NCBI GenBank assembly: GCA_024639935.1
Contig: JAHEFZ010000001.1
Location: forward strand, 1 to 64,000
DNA from: Microbacteriaceae bacterium
Lineage (GTDB): Bacteria; Actinomycetota; Actinomycetes; Actinomycetales; Microbacteriaceae
DNA length: 64,000 nt
Direction: 5' to 3'
Under the pieces are notes generated by a model. The model saw nothing but the letters and a program-made list of their open reading frames with translations, did no database searches and had not been told where the DNA came from. A program made the translations under genes and the position numbers. Shown one piece after another: positions 52,255 to 61,068 of the stretch (position 1 is its first letter; every line of letters starts with the position of its first letter).

Positions 52255-52353
52255 CTACTTCTTGTTACGACGCTGGTGGCGAGTCTTGCGAAGCAACTTA
52301 CGGTGCTTCTTTTTCGCCATACGCTTGCGGCGCTTCTTAATAACGGAACCCAT
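52255..52353 (-). CDS. Ribosomal protein bS22 / AURKAIP1-COX24-type, 32 residues
   Basis: A 32-residue, extremely basic ORF: starts [17 protein letters not shown] and ends HQRRNKK. This matches the actinobacterial bS22-type peptide, known to sit in the small ribosomal subunit at the 16S rRNA decoding region. ATG at 52353, stop TAG at 52255. It is too short for most gene-finding cutoffs. Confidence 0.92.
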   Translation of the reverse strand: MGSVIKKRRKRMAKKKHRKLLRKTRHQRRNKK

Positions 52354-52459
52354 GCGACACCTTCACCTGAGCCAACCGATTGGTCGGCAAACGGACAATA
52401 ACGTCGAGTCTAGCGCGCCTTGAGTGCTTGGGTGTTACTCCGTTTCGCCGGCGGATATT

Positions 52460-53269
52460 CTATCGCCCGAGCTCGCGGGCGATTTCCTCTGCGCGCGCGA
52501 GTGCCGCTCGCGCTGCTGCGGTGTAAATCTCCGCAAGATGTGCATCGTCCAACACCGCGACCGCACGTTCCGTCGTCCCGTTCGGGCTTGTGACACGACG
52601 TCGCAGTTCGGCAGGGCCGACGTCCGAGACCTCTAATAGGGCCGTTGCGCCCGCGAACGTCTTTTCGACGAGCTGTCGAGCATCGGCCTCGACAAATCCG
52701 AGTTCTTGAGCCGCTGCGGTCCACTGTTCCATTGCATGGAAAACATAGGCTGGGCCGGACCCCGAGACGGTGCTGAGCGCGTCAATGCGGGCTTCAGGAA
52801 TTTCAAGTACCCAGCCCACCAATTCGAACAGTCCTCGAGCTCGGGCCATGTGTTCAACGGTGGCGCGCGACCCCGCCGCGATTCCCGTCACGCCTTTGCC
52901 GACAAGTGCCGGGGTGTTCGGCATCGAACGAACTACGGCATTCGAGACAACAGATTCCATCGTCGCGGTTGTGATGCCCGCAGCGACCGACACAATAAGG
53001 GCGTCGGGTTCGAGGGCGTCAGCGATGTCTTCGAGAACTGGAATCACGACGGCCGGCTTCACGCCAATCACGACAAGGGACGCGCCCTCGACCGCCCAGC
53101 GATTCGCGTCAGAGTCCGTCTCGGTTGACCGCGACTCGACGCCGGGTCGGTTCGCCGGCGAAGTGCGGGTCGTTGCTCGAATCGTGGCAGTGAGATCCGC
53201 GGCGCGCAGGCCATCGAGGATCGCACCGCCCATCGAACCCGTTCCGAGGAATGCAAAGGTTTCCGACAT
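52460..53269 (-). CDS. proC: Pyrroline-5-carboxylate reductase
   Basis: 269 residues. FLGTGSMGGAILDGL is the NAD(P)-binding motif, and VRSMPNTPALVGKGVTGI and LSTVSGSGPAYVFHAMEQW the ProC substrate motifs. Last step of proline biosynthesis. Confidence 0.95.
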   Translation of the reverse strand: MSETFAFLGTGSMGGAILDGLRAADLTATIRATTRTSPANRPGVESRSTETDSDANRWAVEGASLVVIGVKPAVVIPVLEDIADALEPDALIVSVAAGITTATMESVVSNAVVRSMPNTPALVGKGVTGIAAGSRATVEHMARARGLFELVGWVLEIPEARIDALSTVSGSGPAYVFHAMEQWTAAAQELGFVEADARQLVEKTFAGATALLEVSDVGPAELRRRVTSPNGTTERAVAVLDDAHLAEIYTAAARAALARAEEIARELGR

Positions 53270-53324
53270 GGTGAAAGCGTATTATGTCCACAGGCACATC
53301 AGTCGCCTGCTGAAAGGATTTACC

Positions 53325-53714
53325 GTGGACTCTCAACTCCCCCTCGCGCTCATCACCGAATCATTTGTTCTCGTGCATCTCACAGGGATGGCAATTCTTG
53401 TCGGCGCGTTCATTGCGAACATGCGCGCCAAGACAAATTTTCCCTTCACGCTCATGGTGTGGGGTGCCTCGATTCAGTTGTTCACCGGCACAATCCTCGT
53501 CGGGCTCGCCTACATGGGCGACGATGCGCCCGACAATGTGAAGATCACCGTCAAGACGTTGTTAGCGACCGGCGCGTTGATTGCCGCAATACTTGGTTCC
53601 AAGCGTCAGTCGCACGGTGACACGAAACTCCAACCGTTCTTCCATACAGCGGGTGGTTTTGCGTTCATCAACCTCATCATCGCTGTTCTTTGGAACGCCG
53701 AACTTTACGCCTAG
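53325..53714 (+). CDS. Small four-helix membrane protein of unknown function
   Basis: 129 residues from GTG 53325, nine bases after AAAGGA. Four hydrophobic segments (about 10-30, 40-60, 75-95, 105-125). No family recognised. The open frame runs further upstream but there it is antisense to proC. Stop interlocked with tadA (CTAG). Confidence 0.75.
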   Translation: MDSQLPLALITESFVLVHLTGMAILVGAFIANMRAKTNFPFTLMVWGASIQLFTGTILVGLAYMGDDAPDNVKITVKTLLATGALIAAILGSKRQSHGDTKLQPFFHTAGGFAFINLIIAVLWNAELYA

Positions 53715-54169
53715 TCCCGGAGGCGGCCAAAAAAGGCTGTCAACAATTCCGAACACTCGTCGGCGCGAACACCGCCCACGACCTCGCCAACTCGCGAAGG
53801 AAGAGTCCGGGTACGTAGCACGTCAGTGACGCTACCCGCAGCCCCCGCTTTTTCGTCCCACGCACCGAAGATGACCTTCGAGATTCGAGAATTGAGAATT
53901 GCCCCGGCGCACATGACACAGGGCTCGAGTGTCACGACCAGCGTGTGATCGCTCAAATTCCAATTGCCTGTTGACGCCGCCGCTTCACGTAAGGCGACGA
54001 CCTCGGCGTGCGCAGTCGGATCTCCCATCAATTCACGCTCGTTTCGACCGCGCCCAACAATGGCACCATCCGGCGAGAGCACAACGGCTCCAACAGGAAC
54101 ATCGTTAGAATCCAACGCCAATCGCGCGAGTCGAAGCGCCTCGTCCATTGCGCCGAACTCCTCGGTCAT
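53711..54169 (-). CDS. tadA: tRNA-specific adenosine deaminase
   Basis: 152 residues. [11 protein letters not shown] (catalytic His and Glu) and PCVMCAGAI (zinc Cys pair) define TadA, which converts wobble A34 to inosine in tRNA-Arg(ACG). GGAGGAG precedes ATG. Divergent from upp with 29 bases between the starts. Confidence 0.95.
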   Translation of the reverse strand: MTEEFGAMDEALRLARLALDSNDVPVGAVVLSPDGAIVGRGRNERELMGDPTAHAEVVALREAAASTGNWNLSDHTLVVTLEPCVMCAGAILNSRISKVIFGAWDEKAGAAGSVTDVLRTRTLPSRVGEVVGGVRADECSELLTAFFGRLRD

Positions 54170-54185
54170 CCGCTCCTCCGTTCGA

Positions 54186-54191
54186 TAGATT
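54186..54191 (+). promoter_or_regulatory. -10 box, start of upp
   Basis: TAGATT ends seven bases before ATG 54199. Confidence 0.4.
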
Positions 54192-54198
54192 AGAGCCT

Positions 54199-54834
54199 AT
54201 GCGAGTCATCGTTGCCGACCACCCCCTCATCACGCACAAGCTCACAATGTTGCGGGACAGGACGACGCCGTCGTCGACTTTTCGCACTCTGACCGACGAA
54301 CTTATGACGCTTCTCGCATATGAGGCGACGCGCGACGTTCGCGTCGTACCCCACCGTATCGAGACGCCTGTTGCGCCGACGGAGGGCGTCATTCTCGCCG
54401 AACCGCACCCGCTCATCGTGCCGATTCTGCGGGCAGGCCTCGGGATGCTTGAGGGGTTGTTGCGCTTGATGCCGAGCGCCGAGACGGGGTTCCTCGGAAT
54501 GGTTCGAGACGAGAAGACGCTTCAACCAAGGGTTTATGCCGAGCGCCTGCCCGCGAATCTCACTGGTCGCCAGTGCTACGTGCTTGACCCCATGCTCGCG
54601 ACCGGCGGATCGCTCGTCGCCGCGATCGACTTTATGTTTGAGCGCGGCGCGACGGACGTCACGGCCGTGTGTCTGCTCGGATCCCCCGAGGGAGTCACCG
54701 CAGTCAAGGTTGCCGTGGGTGAACGTGATGTCACTCTCGTACTCGGTGCGCTCGATGAAAAACTCAACGAGCACGGGTACATCGTTCCCGGACTCGGCGA
54801 TGCAGGCGACCGTCTCTATGGCGTCGCGGGCTGA
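54199..54834 (+). CDS. upp: Uracil phosphoribosyltransferase
   Basis: 211 residues from ATG 54199. [19 protein letters not shown] and [19 protein letters not shown] (PRPP loop DPMLATGGS) and [11 protein letters not shown] are diagnostic. Salvages uracil to UMP, and so can use the uracil released by the pseudouridine pathway at 56789-58602. Confidence 0.97.
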   Translation: MRVIVADHPLITHKLTMLRDRTTPSSTFRTLTDELMTLLAYEATRDVRVVPHRIETPVAPTEGVILAEPHPLIVPILRAGLGMLEGLLRLMPSAETGFLGMVRDEKTLQPRVYAERLPANLTGRQCYVLDPMLATGGSLVAAIDFMFERGATDVTAVCLLGSPEGVTAVKVAVGERDVTLVLGALDEKLNEHGYIVPGLGDAGDRLYGVAG

Positions 54835-54838
54835 ACGG

Positions 54839-54844
54839 TAAAGT
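54839..54844 (+). promoter_or_regulatory. -10 box, leaderless start of winged-helix regulator
   Basis: TAAAGT ends six bases before ATG 54851. Confidence 0.5.
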
Positions 54845-54850
54845 ATCGGG

Positions 54851-55462
54851 ATGCCGGACAGCGCCCAGAATTCCGCGCAAATACGCGGTTTTGCGGTGTA
54901 CGTCGGCGTCGACGAAGCGAGCGCCCTCGCGGCTGGAACGTCCATCGCAGAATTGGTTGACGCAGTGCGTCACGTTGTTACGTCGGCGGTCCCTGGCACG
55001 GAATCACACGCTGCGGTCGCGTATGCGCCGGAAAGCCAAAGAGGCAAGAATCTTGATATTGTCCGCTTAGCGTTGCGGGAACCACGCGCTGTTGCCGAAC
55101 TTCTTCCTTCTAAGCCCGCATCCACGACTCGGGGCGTGACAATTGATCTGTCCCGAAAACGCGTCGTGATCAACGGGGACGTCGCACCACTCACGTATAA
55201 AGAGTTCGAATTGCTTCAGTATCTGGTTTTGCGCGAGGCCGTCACGGTCGACCGCTCGGGAATGATCGACACGCTGTGGGCTGCAAGTGACGTTGACCGG
55301 CCCAACAGTCGGACGATCGATGTGCACGTTCGGCGCCTTCGTTCGAAATTAGAACCGTTCGAGGACATTGTGCGCACTGTGCGTGGCGTCGGTTATCGCT
55401 TTGATCGCCACGCGGACGTCACCATCAACTTCGGTACGGGTCGCTCACCCGACATCTACTAG
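54851..55462 (+). CDS. Receiver-less OmpR-type winged-helix regulator
   Basis: 203 residues. The C-terminal half (about 95-185) is an OmpR-type DNA-binding domain (PLTYKEFELLQYLVLREAVTVDR, SRTIDVHVRRLRSKL, VRTVRGVGYRF). The N-terminal 90 residues do not show a receiver: there is no acidic pocket or LxxD motif. This is an atypical orphan regulator, comparable in layout to GlnR-like proteins. Target unknown. Confidence 0.82.
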   Translation: MPDSAQNSAQIRGFAVYVGVDEASALAAGTSIAELVDAVRHVVTSAVPGTESHAAVAYAPESQRGKNLDIVRLALREPRAVAELLPSKPASTTRGVTIDLSRKRVVINGDVAPLTYKEFELLQYLVLREAVTVDRSGMIDTLWAASDVDRPNSRTIDVHVRRLRSKLEPFEDIVRTVRGVGYRFDRHADVTINFGTGRSPDIY

Positions 55463-55467
55463 GCGAC

Positions 55468-56817
55468 ATGATGACCACATCCCTCGTTTGGCTCCGCGAC
55501 GATTTGCGTTTGACCGACAACCCCGCGCTCGACGCCGCGGTCCGCGCTGGTGGCCGAACCGCCGTACTCTATCTTTTTGACGCCGAATCGCCCGAGGTGC
55601 GCCCACTTGGAGCGGCGTCGCGCTGGTGGCTCCACCACTCACTTCGTCAATTGCAGACCGACCTTGCGGCACAGGGCGGGTCGCTCATTCTGCGGAGAGG
55701 CGCAGCCCGGGACGTGCTTGCCTCTGTTGCCGCCGAAATCGGCGCAACGAGTGTTCACTGGAACCGTCGTTACGGATCGGCCCGTGCCATCGACACGGAA
55801 CTCAAGGCTTCGCTTCCCGACGCACACAGTTACACCGGCTCGTTGTTGCATGACCCGTGGACGGTGACAACGGGTGCGGGTACGCCGTTCAAAGTATTCA
55901 CACCATTCTGGAAGTCAATTTTGGCGGGGCCCGCACCACGGCACCCATTGGTCGCTCCGGCGACGATCACCGGCGTGGAAGCAGTATCCGACCAACTCGA
56001 TTCGTGGAATCTTCTCCCTGACCGACCGTGGGCTGAAAAGTTTCCCGACCAGTGGACTCCGGGTGAAGCGGGTGCGCACGAGCGCCTCGCGCGATTCCTC
56101 GAAAACGGACTCGCGTTGTATCACCGCCGAGACGAACCAGGAATCGAATCAACAAGCGGGCTCAGCCCGCACCTTCGCTTCGGAGAAATAAGCCCTTATC
56201 AGGTGTGGCACGCGGTCGAGTCGGTCGTCACGTCCGAGTCCCGTACGAACGCAAACCGATTCCTCAGTGAAGTCGGTTGGCGAGAGTTTTCGTACCACCA
56301 ACTCTTTCACAACACCGACCTCCACCGTCGAAATCTCCGCGCTGAATTTGACGAGTTCCCCTGGGAAGCGCCGGATATTGCGCACCTCTCCGCCTGGAAG
56401 AAGGGGACGACAGGCGTGGAACTCGTCGATGCGGGAATGCGTGAATTGTGGAAAATTGGCACGATGCACAATCGAGTTCGAATGGTGGCAGCGAGCTTCC
56501 TCATCAAAAACCTTGGGATTGATTGGCGAATCGGTGAAGCGTGGTTCTGGGACACGTTGGTCGACGCCGACGAGGCGAGTAACCCGGCGTCGTGGCAGTG
56601 GGTCGCGGGAAGCGGCTATGACGCGGCACCGTATTTTCGCGTGTTCAATCCCGAGTTGCAGGCGGCGAAGTTCGACCCGGACAGCGTCTATCGTTCCCGC
56701 TGGATTGAAGAATTCAATACGCCTCTGTACCCCGAGCCAATCGTAAGTTTGTCGGACACTCGAGCCCGTGCGTTGGCGGACTACGCGACTATGCGGGGCG
56801 AGCGCCCACCGCAGTGA
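55468..56817 (+). CDS. phr: Deoxyribodipyrimidine photolyase
   Basis: 449 residues. N-terminal antenna domain (SLVWLRDDLRLTDNPAL) and FAD domain with WREFSYHQLFHN, NRVRMVAASFLIKNLGIDWRIGE-type, and WQWVAGSGYDAAPYFRVFNP signatures (read in parts). Repairs pyrimidine dimers with blue light. Its 3' end overlaps psuK by 29 bases. Confidence 0.95.
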   Translation: MMTTSLVWLRDDLRLTDNPALDAAVRAGGRTAVLYLFDAESPEVRPLGAASRWWLHHSLRQLQTDLAAQGGSLILRRGAARDVLASVAAEIGATSVHWNRRYGSARAIDTELKASLPDAHSYTGSLLHDPWTVTTGAGTPFKVFTPFWKSILAGPAPRHPLVAPATITGVEAVSDQLDSWNLLPDRPWAEKFPDQWTPGEAGAHERLARFLENGLALYHRRDEPGIESTSGLSPHLRFGEISPYQVWHAVESVVTSESRTNANRFLSEVGWREFSYHQLFHNTDLHRRNLRAEFDEFPWEAPDIAHLSAWKKGTTGVELVDAGMRELWKIGTMHNRVRMVAASFLIKNLGIDWRIGEAWFWDTLVDADEASNPASWQWVAGSGYDAAPYFRVFNPELQAAKFDPDSVYRSRWIEEFNTPLYPEPIVSLSDTRARALADYATMRGERPPQ

Positions 56818-57676
56818 CCGCCTCGGCGGCGACAATCACGGCCGCCCGTGCCGCCTCAACTGGGGTCAAACCACGCGCCAGTCCCGCCAACAGGCCCGCG
56901 TTGAAGGAATCACCGGCTCCCGTTGGGTCGGCAACAGCCACGGGTTCAACCTGAACCTGAACAAGCGCCTCACCGCGCTGACCGACGATGACGCCGTCGC
57001 GCCCACACGTCGTGACAACGAGGGGGAAGAATTCGGTTAGTTTCATGGTCGCCGCGCCGACGTCGTCAATTCCGGAAAGGATTCGCACCTCGTCCTCATT
57101 CGGCCGAAGGATGTGTGCGCCCCGACAGAGTCGAAGAAATTCAGCTACTCCGAAATCAGTGATGAAACCCGCCGAGGCCGGATCGATACTGACGGTCACG
57201 CCGTGTGCGGATGCTCGCTCGATTAGTCGGACGACGGATTCGCGCTTTGGCTCATCGATGATCGTATGGCCCGTGAAATGAAGATACTCGGCGATTGCGA
57301 TGAGTTCCTGCGGGACGGAATCAAGATCAAAGATGACGTTTGCGCCCCGGTCTGTCAACATTGTTCGTTTCTCGCCCTCAACGATGATGACAATCGTTCC
57401 TGTCGAACGTTCCGTGTCGCTCTGCAGGTGTGCCTTGACTGCGAACCTCTCCAGTTCCCGCGTGTGCCGCGCGTTGTCGGCCTCACCGACCTGCCCGAAG
57501 AAATGTACGTCCGCCCCGATATGGCCAAGCCACGCTGCGGTATTCGCCGACGACCCACCCGGGTGCCGTTCGATCAAGGCGGGGGTGTCGGTGTCCGCGC
57601 GAATTGCGCTCTGCGGACGAACGATGATGTCATCGATAACGTCACCGACAACAACGATTGTTCCCTTCGTGGTCAT
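56789..57676 (-). CDS. psuK: PfkB-family pseudouridine kinase
   Basis: 295 residues from ATG 57676. GGSSANTAAWLGHIGADVHFFG is PfkB signature 1 and VADPTGAGDSFNAGLLAGL signature 2 with catalytic Asp. Assigned as pseudouridine kinase because its start overlaps the stop of psuG by four bases; from the kinase sequence alone it could be another ribokinase. Confidence 0.85.
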   Translation of the reverse strand: MTTKGTIVVVGDVIDDIIVRPQSAIRADTDTPALIERHPGGSSANTAAWLGHIGADVHFFGQVGEADNARHTRELERFAVKAHLQSDTERSTGTIVIIVEGEKRTMLTDRGANVIFDLDSVPQELIAIAEYLHFTGHTIIDEPKRESVVRLIERASAHGVTVSIDPASAGFITDFGVAEFLRLCRGAHILRPNEDEVRILSGIDDVGAATMKLTEFFPLVVTTCGRDGVIVGQRGEALVQVQVEPVAVADPTGAGDSFNAGLLAGLARGLTPVEAARAAVIVAAEAVTAVGARPA

Positions 57677-58602
57677 GCTCTGAGCCGACACCACGCGGTC
57701 GCAATGTCGCCAGCGACTCGAATGTTGTTGCGCGCCAAATCGAGGTTGACCTCGAGACTCCGCCCGCCCGATGCCTCGACAATGTAACCGAGAAGGAACG
57801 GGGTGACGGCTTTACCCCGAACTCCTGCCTTTTCCGCGGCGAGGAACGCTTCGGACAGAACTCGATCGTGTTCGGCTGGGTCCCACTGTTGTTCGAGGGG
57901 AATCGGATTTGCGACAACAATCCCCTGACCATTTCCCGTGTCATCGTGTGCCTTCATGATGGCGGCGACTTCGGTTGCGTCTGCGGCTGACCAATCGAGG
58001 GAAAATCCGCTGTCTCGAAGCCAAAAGGCCGGGAACGTCCTGGTTCCGTAACCAACGACCGGAACCGATAGCGTTTCGAGTCGCTCAAGAGTCGCGGCGA
58101 TGTCAAGAACCGACTTCACTCCCGCCGAAACCACGGAAACATTGGTCACGGCAAGGGTCGAGAGGTCGGCGGATTCATCAAACGATTCGTTCGCTCCGCG
58201 ATGAACGCCGCCGAGTCCGCCGGTTGCAAAAACACGAATTCCGGCTTGCGCCGCGATGTGAGCAGTCGCGGCGACAGTGGTTGCACCACTGAGTTTCTTC
58301 GCCATCAAAGTCGGCAGATCGCGCACGCTCGCCTTGGCGATGTCTGTATCCGCAATGGTGGCGAGTCCCTCCGGATTGAGCCCGACCGTCGGAATTCCAT
58401 CGATGACAGCAATAGTCGCCGGAACGACACCGTTGTCGCGCAATATCCGTTCGAACTCGAGGGCGGCCTCCCGATTACGAGGACGAGGAAGGCCATGAGA
58501 GATAATGGTCGATTCCAATGCGACGACAGGTTGGTTTTCTGAAAGCGCGAGGGCGACCTCGGGGGCAATGTTGACGGTAGGCACCTTGAGACGATACCGC
58601 AC
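57673..58602 (-). CDS. psuG: Pseudouridine-5'-phosphate glycosidase
   Basis: 309 residues from GTG 58602 (GTG 58584 possible). QPVVALESTIISHGLPRPRN, IPTVGLNPEGL, GGLGGVHRGANESFDESADL and VVANPIPLEQQ are strongly diagnostic PsuG motifs (Glu, Lys and Mn-binding residues). Splits pseudouridine-5'-phosphate to uracil and ribose-5-phosphate. GATAGT lies five bases before the GTG. Confidence 0.95.
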   Translation of the reverse strand: MRYRLKVPTVNIAPEVALALSENQPVVALESTIISHGLPRPRNREAALEFERILRDNGVVPATIAVIDGIPTVGLNPEGLATIADTDIAKASVRDLPTLMAKKLSGATTVAATAHIAAQAGIRVFATGGLGGVHRGANESFDESADLSTLAVTNVSVVSAGVKSVLDIAATLERLETLSVPVVGYGTRTFPAFWLRDSGFSLDWSAADATEVAAIMKAHDDTGNGQGIVVANPIPLEQQWDPAEHDRVLSEAFLAAEKAGVRGKAVTPFLLGYIVEASGGRSLEVNLDLARNNIRVAGDIATAWCRLRA

Positions 58603-58606
58603 GCTC

Positions 58607-58613
58607 TACTATC
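58607..58613. promoter_or_regulatory. Overlapping divergent -10 boxes of psuG and the SDR gene
   Basis: Plus-strand TACTAT (58607-58612) ends six bases before GTG 58619; minus-strand GATAGT (58608-58613) ends five bases before GTG 58602. The same seven bases supply both -10 elements. Confidence 0.5.
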
Positions 58614-58618
58614 GAATT

Positions 58619-60136
58619 GTGCCTAGCGAGATCACATCAGACCTCCCCCTCCGACTCGGCGAGAACGGGAAGCCTGCTCTTTGTCTCGTAACAGGCGCGA
58701 CGGGGTACATCGGTGGACGCCTTGTTCGCGAACTGCTCGCGCACGGCTATCGTGTCCGCGTCATGGCACGCCACGCCGAGCGTCTTCGATTTCACCCGTG
58801 GATTGACAAAGTCGAGGTCGTCGACGGCGACGCCACAAACCGACAAGACCTGACCCGCGCGGTAGTGGGGGTAGACGTCGCGTATTACCTCTTGCACGCA
58901 CTGATGTCACCCCAGAACTTCGAGGAGGAAGAGCGTCTCGTCGCAACGCTGTTTGGCGAAGAATGTCGCAGCGCTGGGGTATCGCGAATTGTATATCTCG
59001 GCGGAATGGCCGATGCCGACTCCACGCTTTCCCCGCACCTCCAATCGCGGGCCGACACCGGCGAGATTTTGCAGAACTGCGGTGTCCCCGCCATCGAATT
59101 GCGCGCAGGAGTTGTCATCGGGTCGGGTTCTGCGTCGTTCGAGATGTTGCGCTATTTGACCGAGCGCTTGCCCATCATGACGGTCCCCAAATGGGTGAAT
59201 TCGCGTATCCAGCCGATTGCGGTGCGCGACGTCCTTCGATATCTCGTCGGCGCCGCGGCGCTTCCCACATCCGTCACCGGCGACTACGACATCGGTGGGC
59301 CTGATGTGTTCACTTATCGCGAAATGATGGAGCATTACGCAGCAGCAGCGGGACTCCGGCCGCGAATAATCATCCCCGTGCCCGTACTGACTCCGCGGCT
59401 CTCGAGTGGCTGGGTCGGGCTGGTAACGCCCGTTCCCTATACGCTTGCCCGACGTCTCGTCGCCAGCCTTAAGAACGAGGTCGTTGCCCGAAACGATGAC
59501 ATCCGACGATTGATTCCGGACCCCCCGGCCGGTCTCACGACTTTTGACCGGGCCGTAGTTCTCGCGCTGGCAAAGATCAAAGACGCGCGGGTGGACACAC
59601 GTTGGTCGGATGCATCCCTTCCCGGATCACCGTCCGAACCGCTCCCCACCGACCCTCAATGGGCAGGTGGCACGCTGTATCAAGACATTCGCATTGCCCA
59701 CAGCACCGACTCGGTCGACGAGGTGTGGGAGCGAGTCGAATCGATTGGTGGGGACAACGGTTATTCCACCGCCAGTTGGGCGTGGGAAATGCGTGGTCTG
59801 TTGGATCGCTTGGTCGGTGGTCCCGGTCTTCGCAGGGGACGCCGCGACCCGAATCATCTGGTCGAGGGTGAAGCACTCGATTTCTGGCGCGTTGAATCGC
59901 TGAGCCCACCACACGTCTTACGACTCCGCGCTGAGATGCGTAATCCGGGTTCGGCGTGGCTCGAATTCACGGTGACTCCTGAAGACACGGGGTCCACAGT
60001 CACTCAACGCGCCTTTTTCGCACCGCGCGGGCTTGCCGGGCACGTCTACTGGTGGCTCGTGTGGCCGATGCACGGGTTAGTATTCCCGTCGATGGTCAAT
60101 TCCGTTGCTCGCGGGCGCACGAAAAAACGCTCATGA
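58619..60136 (+). CDS. NAD(P)-binding SDR/epimerase-like protein with C-terminal DUF2867
   Basis: 505 residues from GTG 58619. CLVTGATGYIGGRLVRELLAHGYRVRVMAR is an extended-SDR nucleotide motif, read here in part, with a later YLGGM region. The last 170 residues (LYQDIRIAHSTDSVDEVW to RAFFAPRGLAGHVYWWLVWPMH) match the DUF2867 domain that caps this SDR subgroup. Substrate unknown. Stop overlaps the next start (ATGA). Confidence 0.85.
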   Translation: MPSEITSDLPLRLGENGKPALCLVTGATGYIGGRLVRELLAHGYRVRVMARHAERLRFHPWIDKVEVVDGDATNRQDLTRAVVGVDVAYYLLHALMSPQNFEEEERLVATLFGEECRSAGVSRIVYLGGMADADSTLSPHLQSRADTGEILQNCGVPAIELRAGVVIGSGSASFEMLRYLTERLPIMTVPKWVNSRIQPIAVRDVLRYLVGAAALPTSVTGDYDIGGPDVFTYREMMEHYAAAAGLRPRIIIPVPVLTPRLSSGWVGLVTPVPYTLARRLVASLKNEVVARNDDIRRLIPDPPAGLTTFDRAVVLALAKIKDARVDTRWSDASLPGSPSEPLPTDPQWAGGTLYQDIRIAHSTDSVDEVWERVESIGGDNGYSTASWAWEMRGLLDRLVGGPGLRRGRRDPNHLVEGEALDFWRVESLSPPHVLRLRAEMRNPGSAWLEFTVTPEDTGSTVTQRAFFAPRGLAGHVYWWLVWPMHGLVFPSMVNSVARGRTKKRS

Positions 60137-61053
60137 CACGGTCGACGGCTAGCGACAACCGGCTCGCCATCCTCGCTCTCTTTGCGGTGACCGCAGCGTG
60201 GGGGGCATCGTTCGTCCTCATGAAGCCCGCGATCGAACGCCAGCCAATCCCCGACTTCCTCGCAACTCGTTTTGCAATTGCCGCGGTCATCCTGATCCTG
60301 GTTCGCCCGTCCGTTGTGTCGAGCATCACCCCTCGGGTCTGGCGGACGGGAGGAATGGCGGGCGCATTTCTCGCCGTCGGCTACGTCACGCAGACGATCG
60401 GACTGCACTACGCGACAGCCGCAATCACCGGCTTTCTGACAGGACTCTACGTTGTCGGAACCCCGTTGCTCGCGTGGTTACTCTTCCGTCAAGCGCTCAA
60501 CCGCAAGGTAATTGTGGCAGCAAGTCTTGGGTTGGTTGGTCTTGGAATTATTTCGCTCAACGCGTTTGGGCTGGGCGTAGGTGACCTCTGGATCATTGTG
60601 GGCGCACTCTTTTTCGCTCTTCATATTGTCGTCTTGGGACGCTGGGCGCCCGGTCACGATTCGTACGCGCTCACCGTTGTTCAGATCATCGTCGTGGCGG
60701 TCATCACCGCCACAATGGCTTTCGCGGACGGTGATGGGTATATTCCCCCACCGGACTTCGACGTATGGATCGCGGTTCTCGTCACCGCCGTGTTCGCGAC
60801 AGCGCTCGCCTTCCTTCTGCAAACTTGGGCCCAATCAAAAATGGATGCCTCACGGGTCGCCATCATTCTCACGGCAGAAGTCCCCTGGGCTGCTGGACTC
60901 TCTGTCGCAGTAGGGCAAGAAACGCTCGCCGTTCGAACCGTCATCGGTGGCTGCGTCATGATCGCGGCGATGCTGATTGCGGAATGGCCTTCGCACCGAA
61001 ACCCCCGCAACGGCGAAATTCTTCCCGTGCACCCCCTCGGACACTTTGAATAA
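60133..61053 (+). CDS. EamA-family transporter
   Basis: 306 residues from ATG 60133. Ten hydrophobic segments in two EamA repeats (FAVTAAWGASFVLMKPAIERQP and LVTAVFATALAFLLQTWAQ). Drug/metabolite exporter of unknown substrate, translationally coupled to the SDR gene. Confidence 0.85.
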   Translation: MTRSTASDNRLAILALFAVTAAWGASFVLMKPAIERQPIPDFLATRFAIAAVILILVRPSVVSSITPRVWRTGGMAGAFLAVGYVTQTIGLHYATAAITGFLTGLYVVGTPLLAWLLFRQALNRKVIVAASLGLVGLGIISLNAFGLGVGDLWIIVGALFFALHIVVLGRWAPGHDSYALTVVQIIVVAVITATMAFADGDGYIPPPDFDVWIAVLVTAVFATALAFLLQTWAQSKMDASRVAIILTAEVPWAAGLSVAVGQETLAVRTVIGGCVMIAAMLIAEWPSHRNPRNGEILPVHPLGHFE

Positions 61054-61068
61054 CCGGAGCCGAACCCG

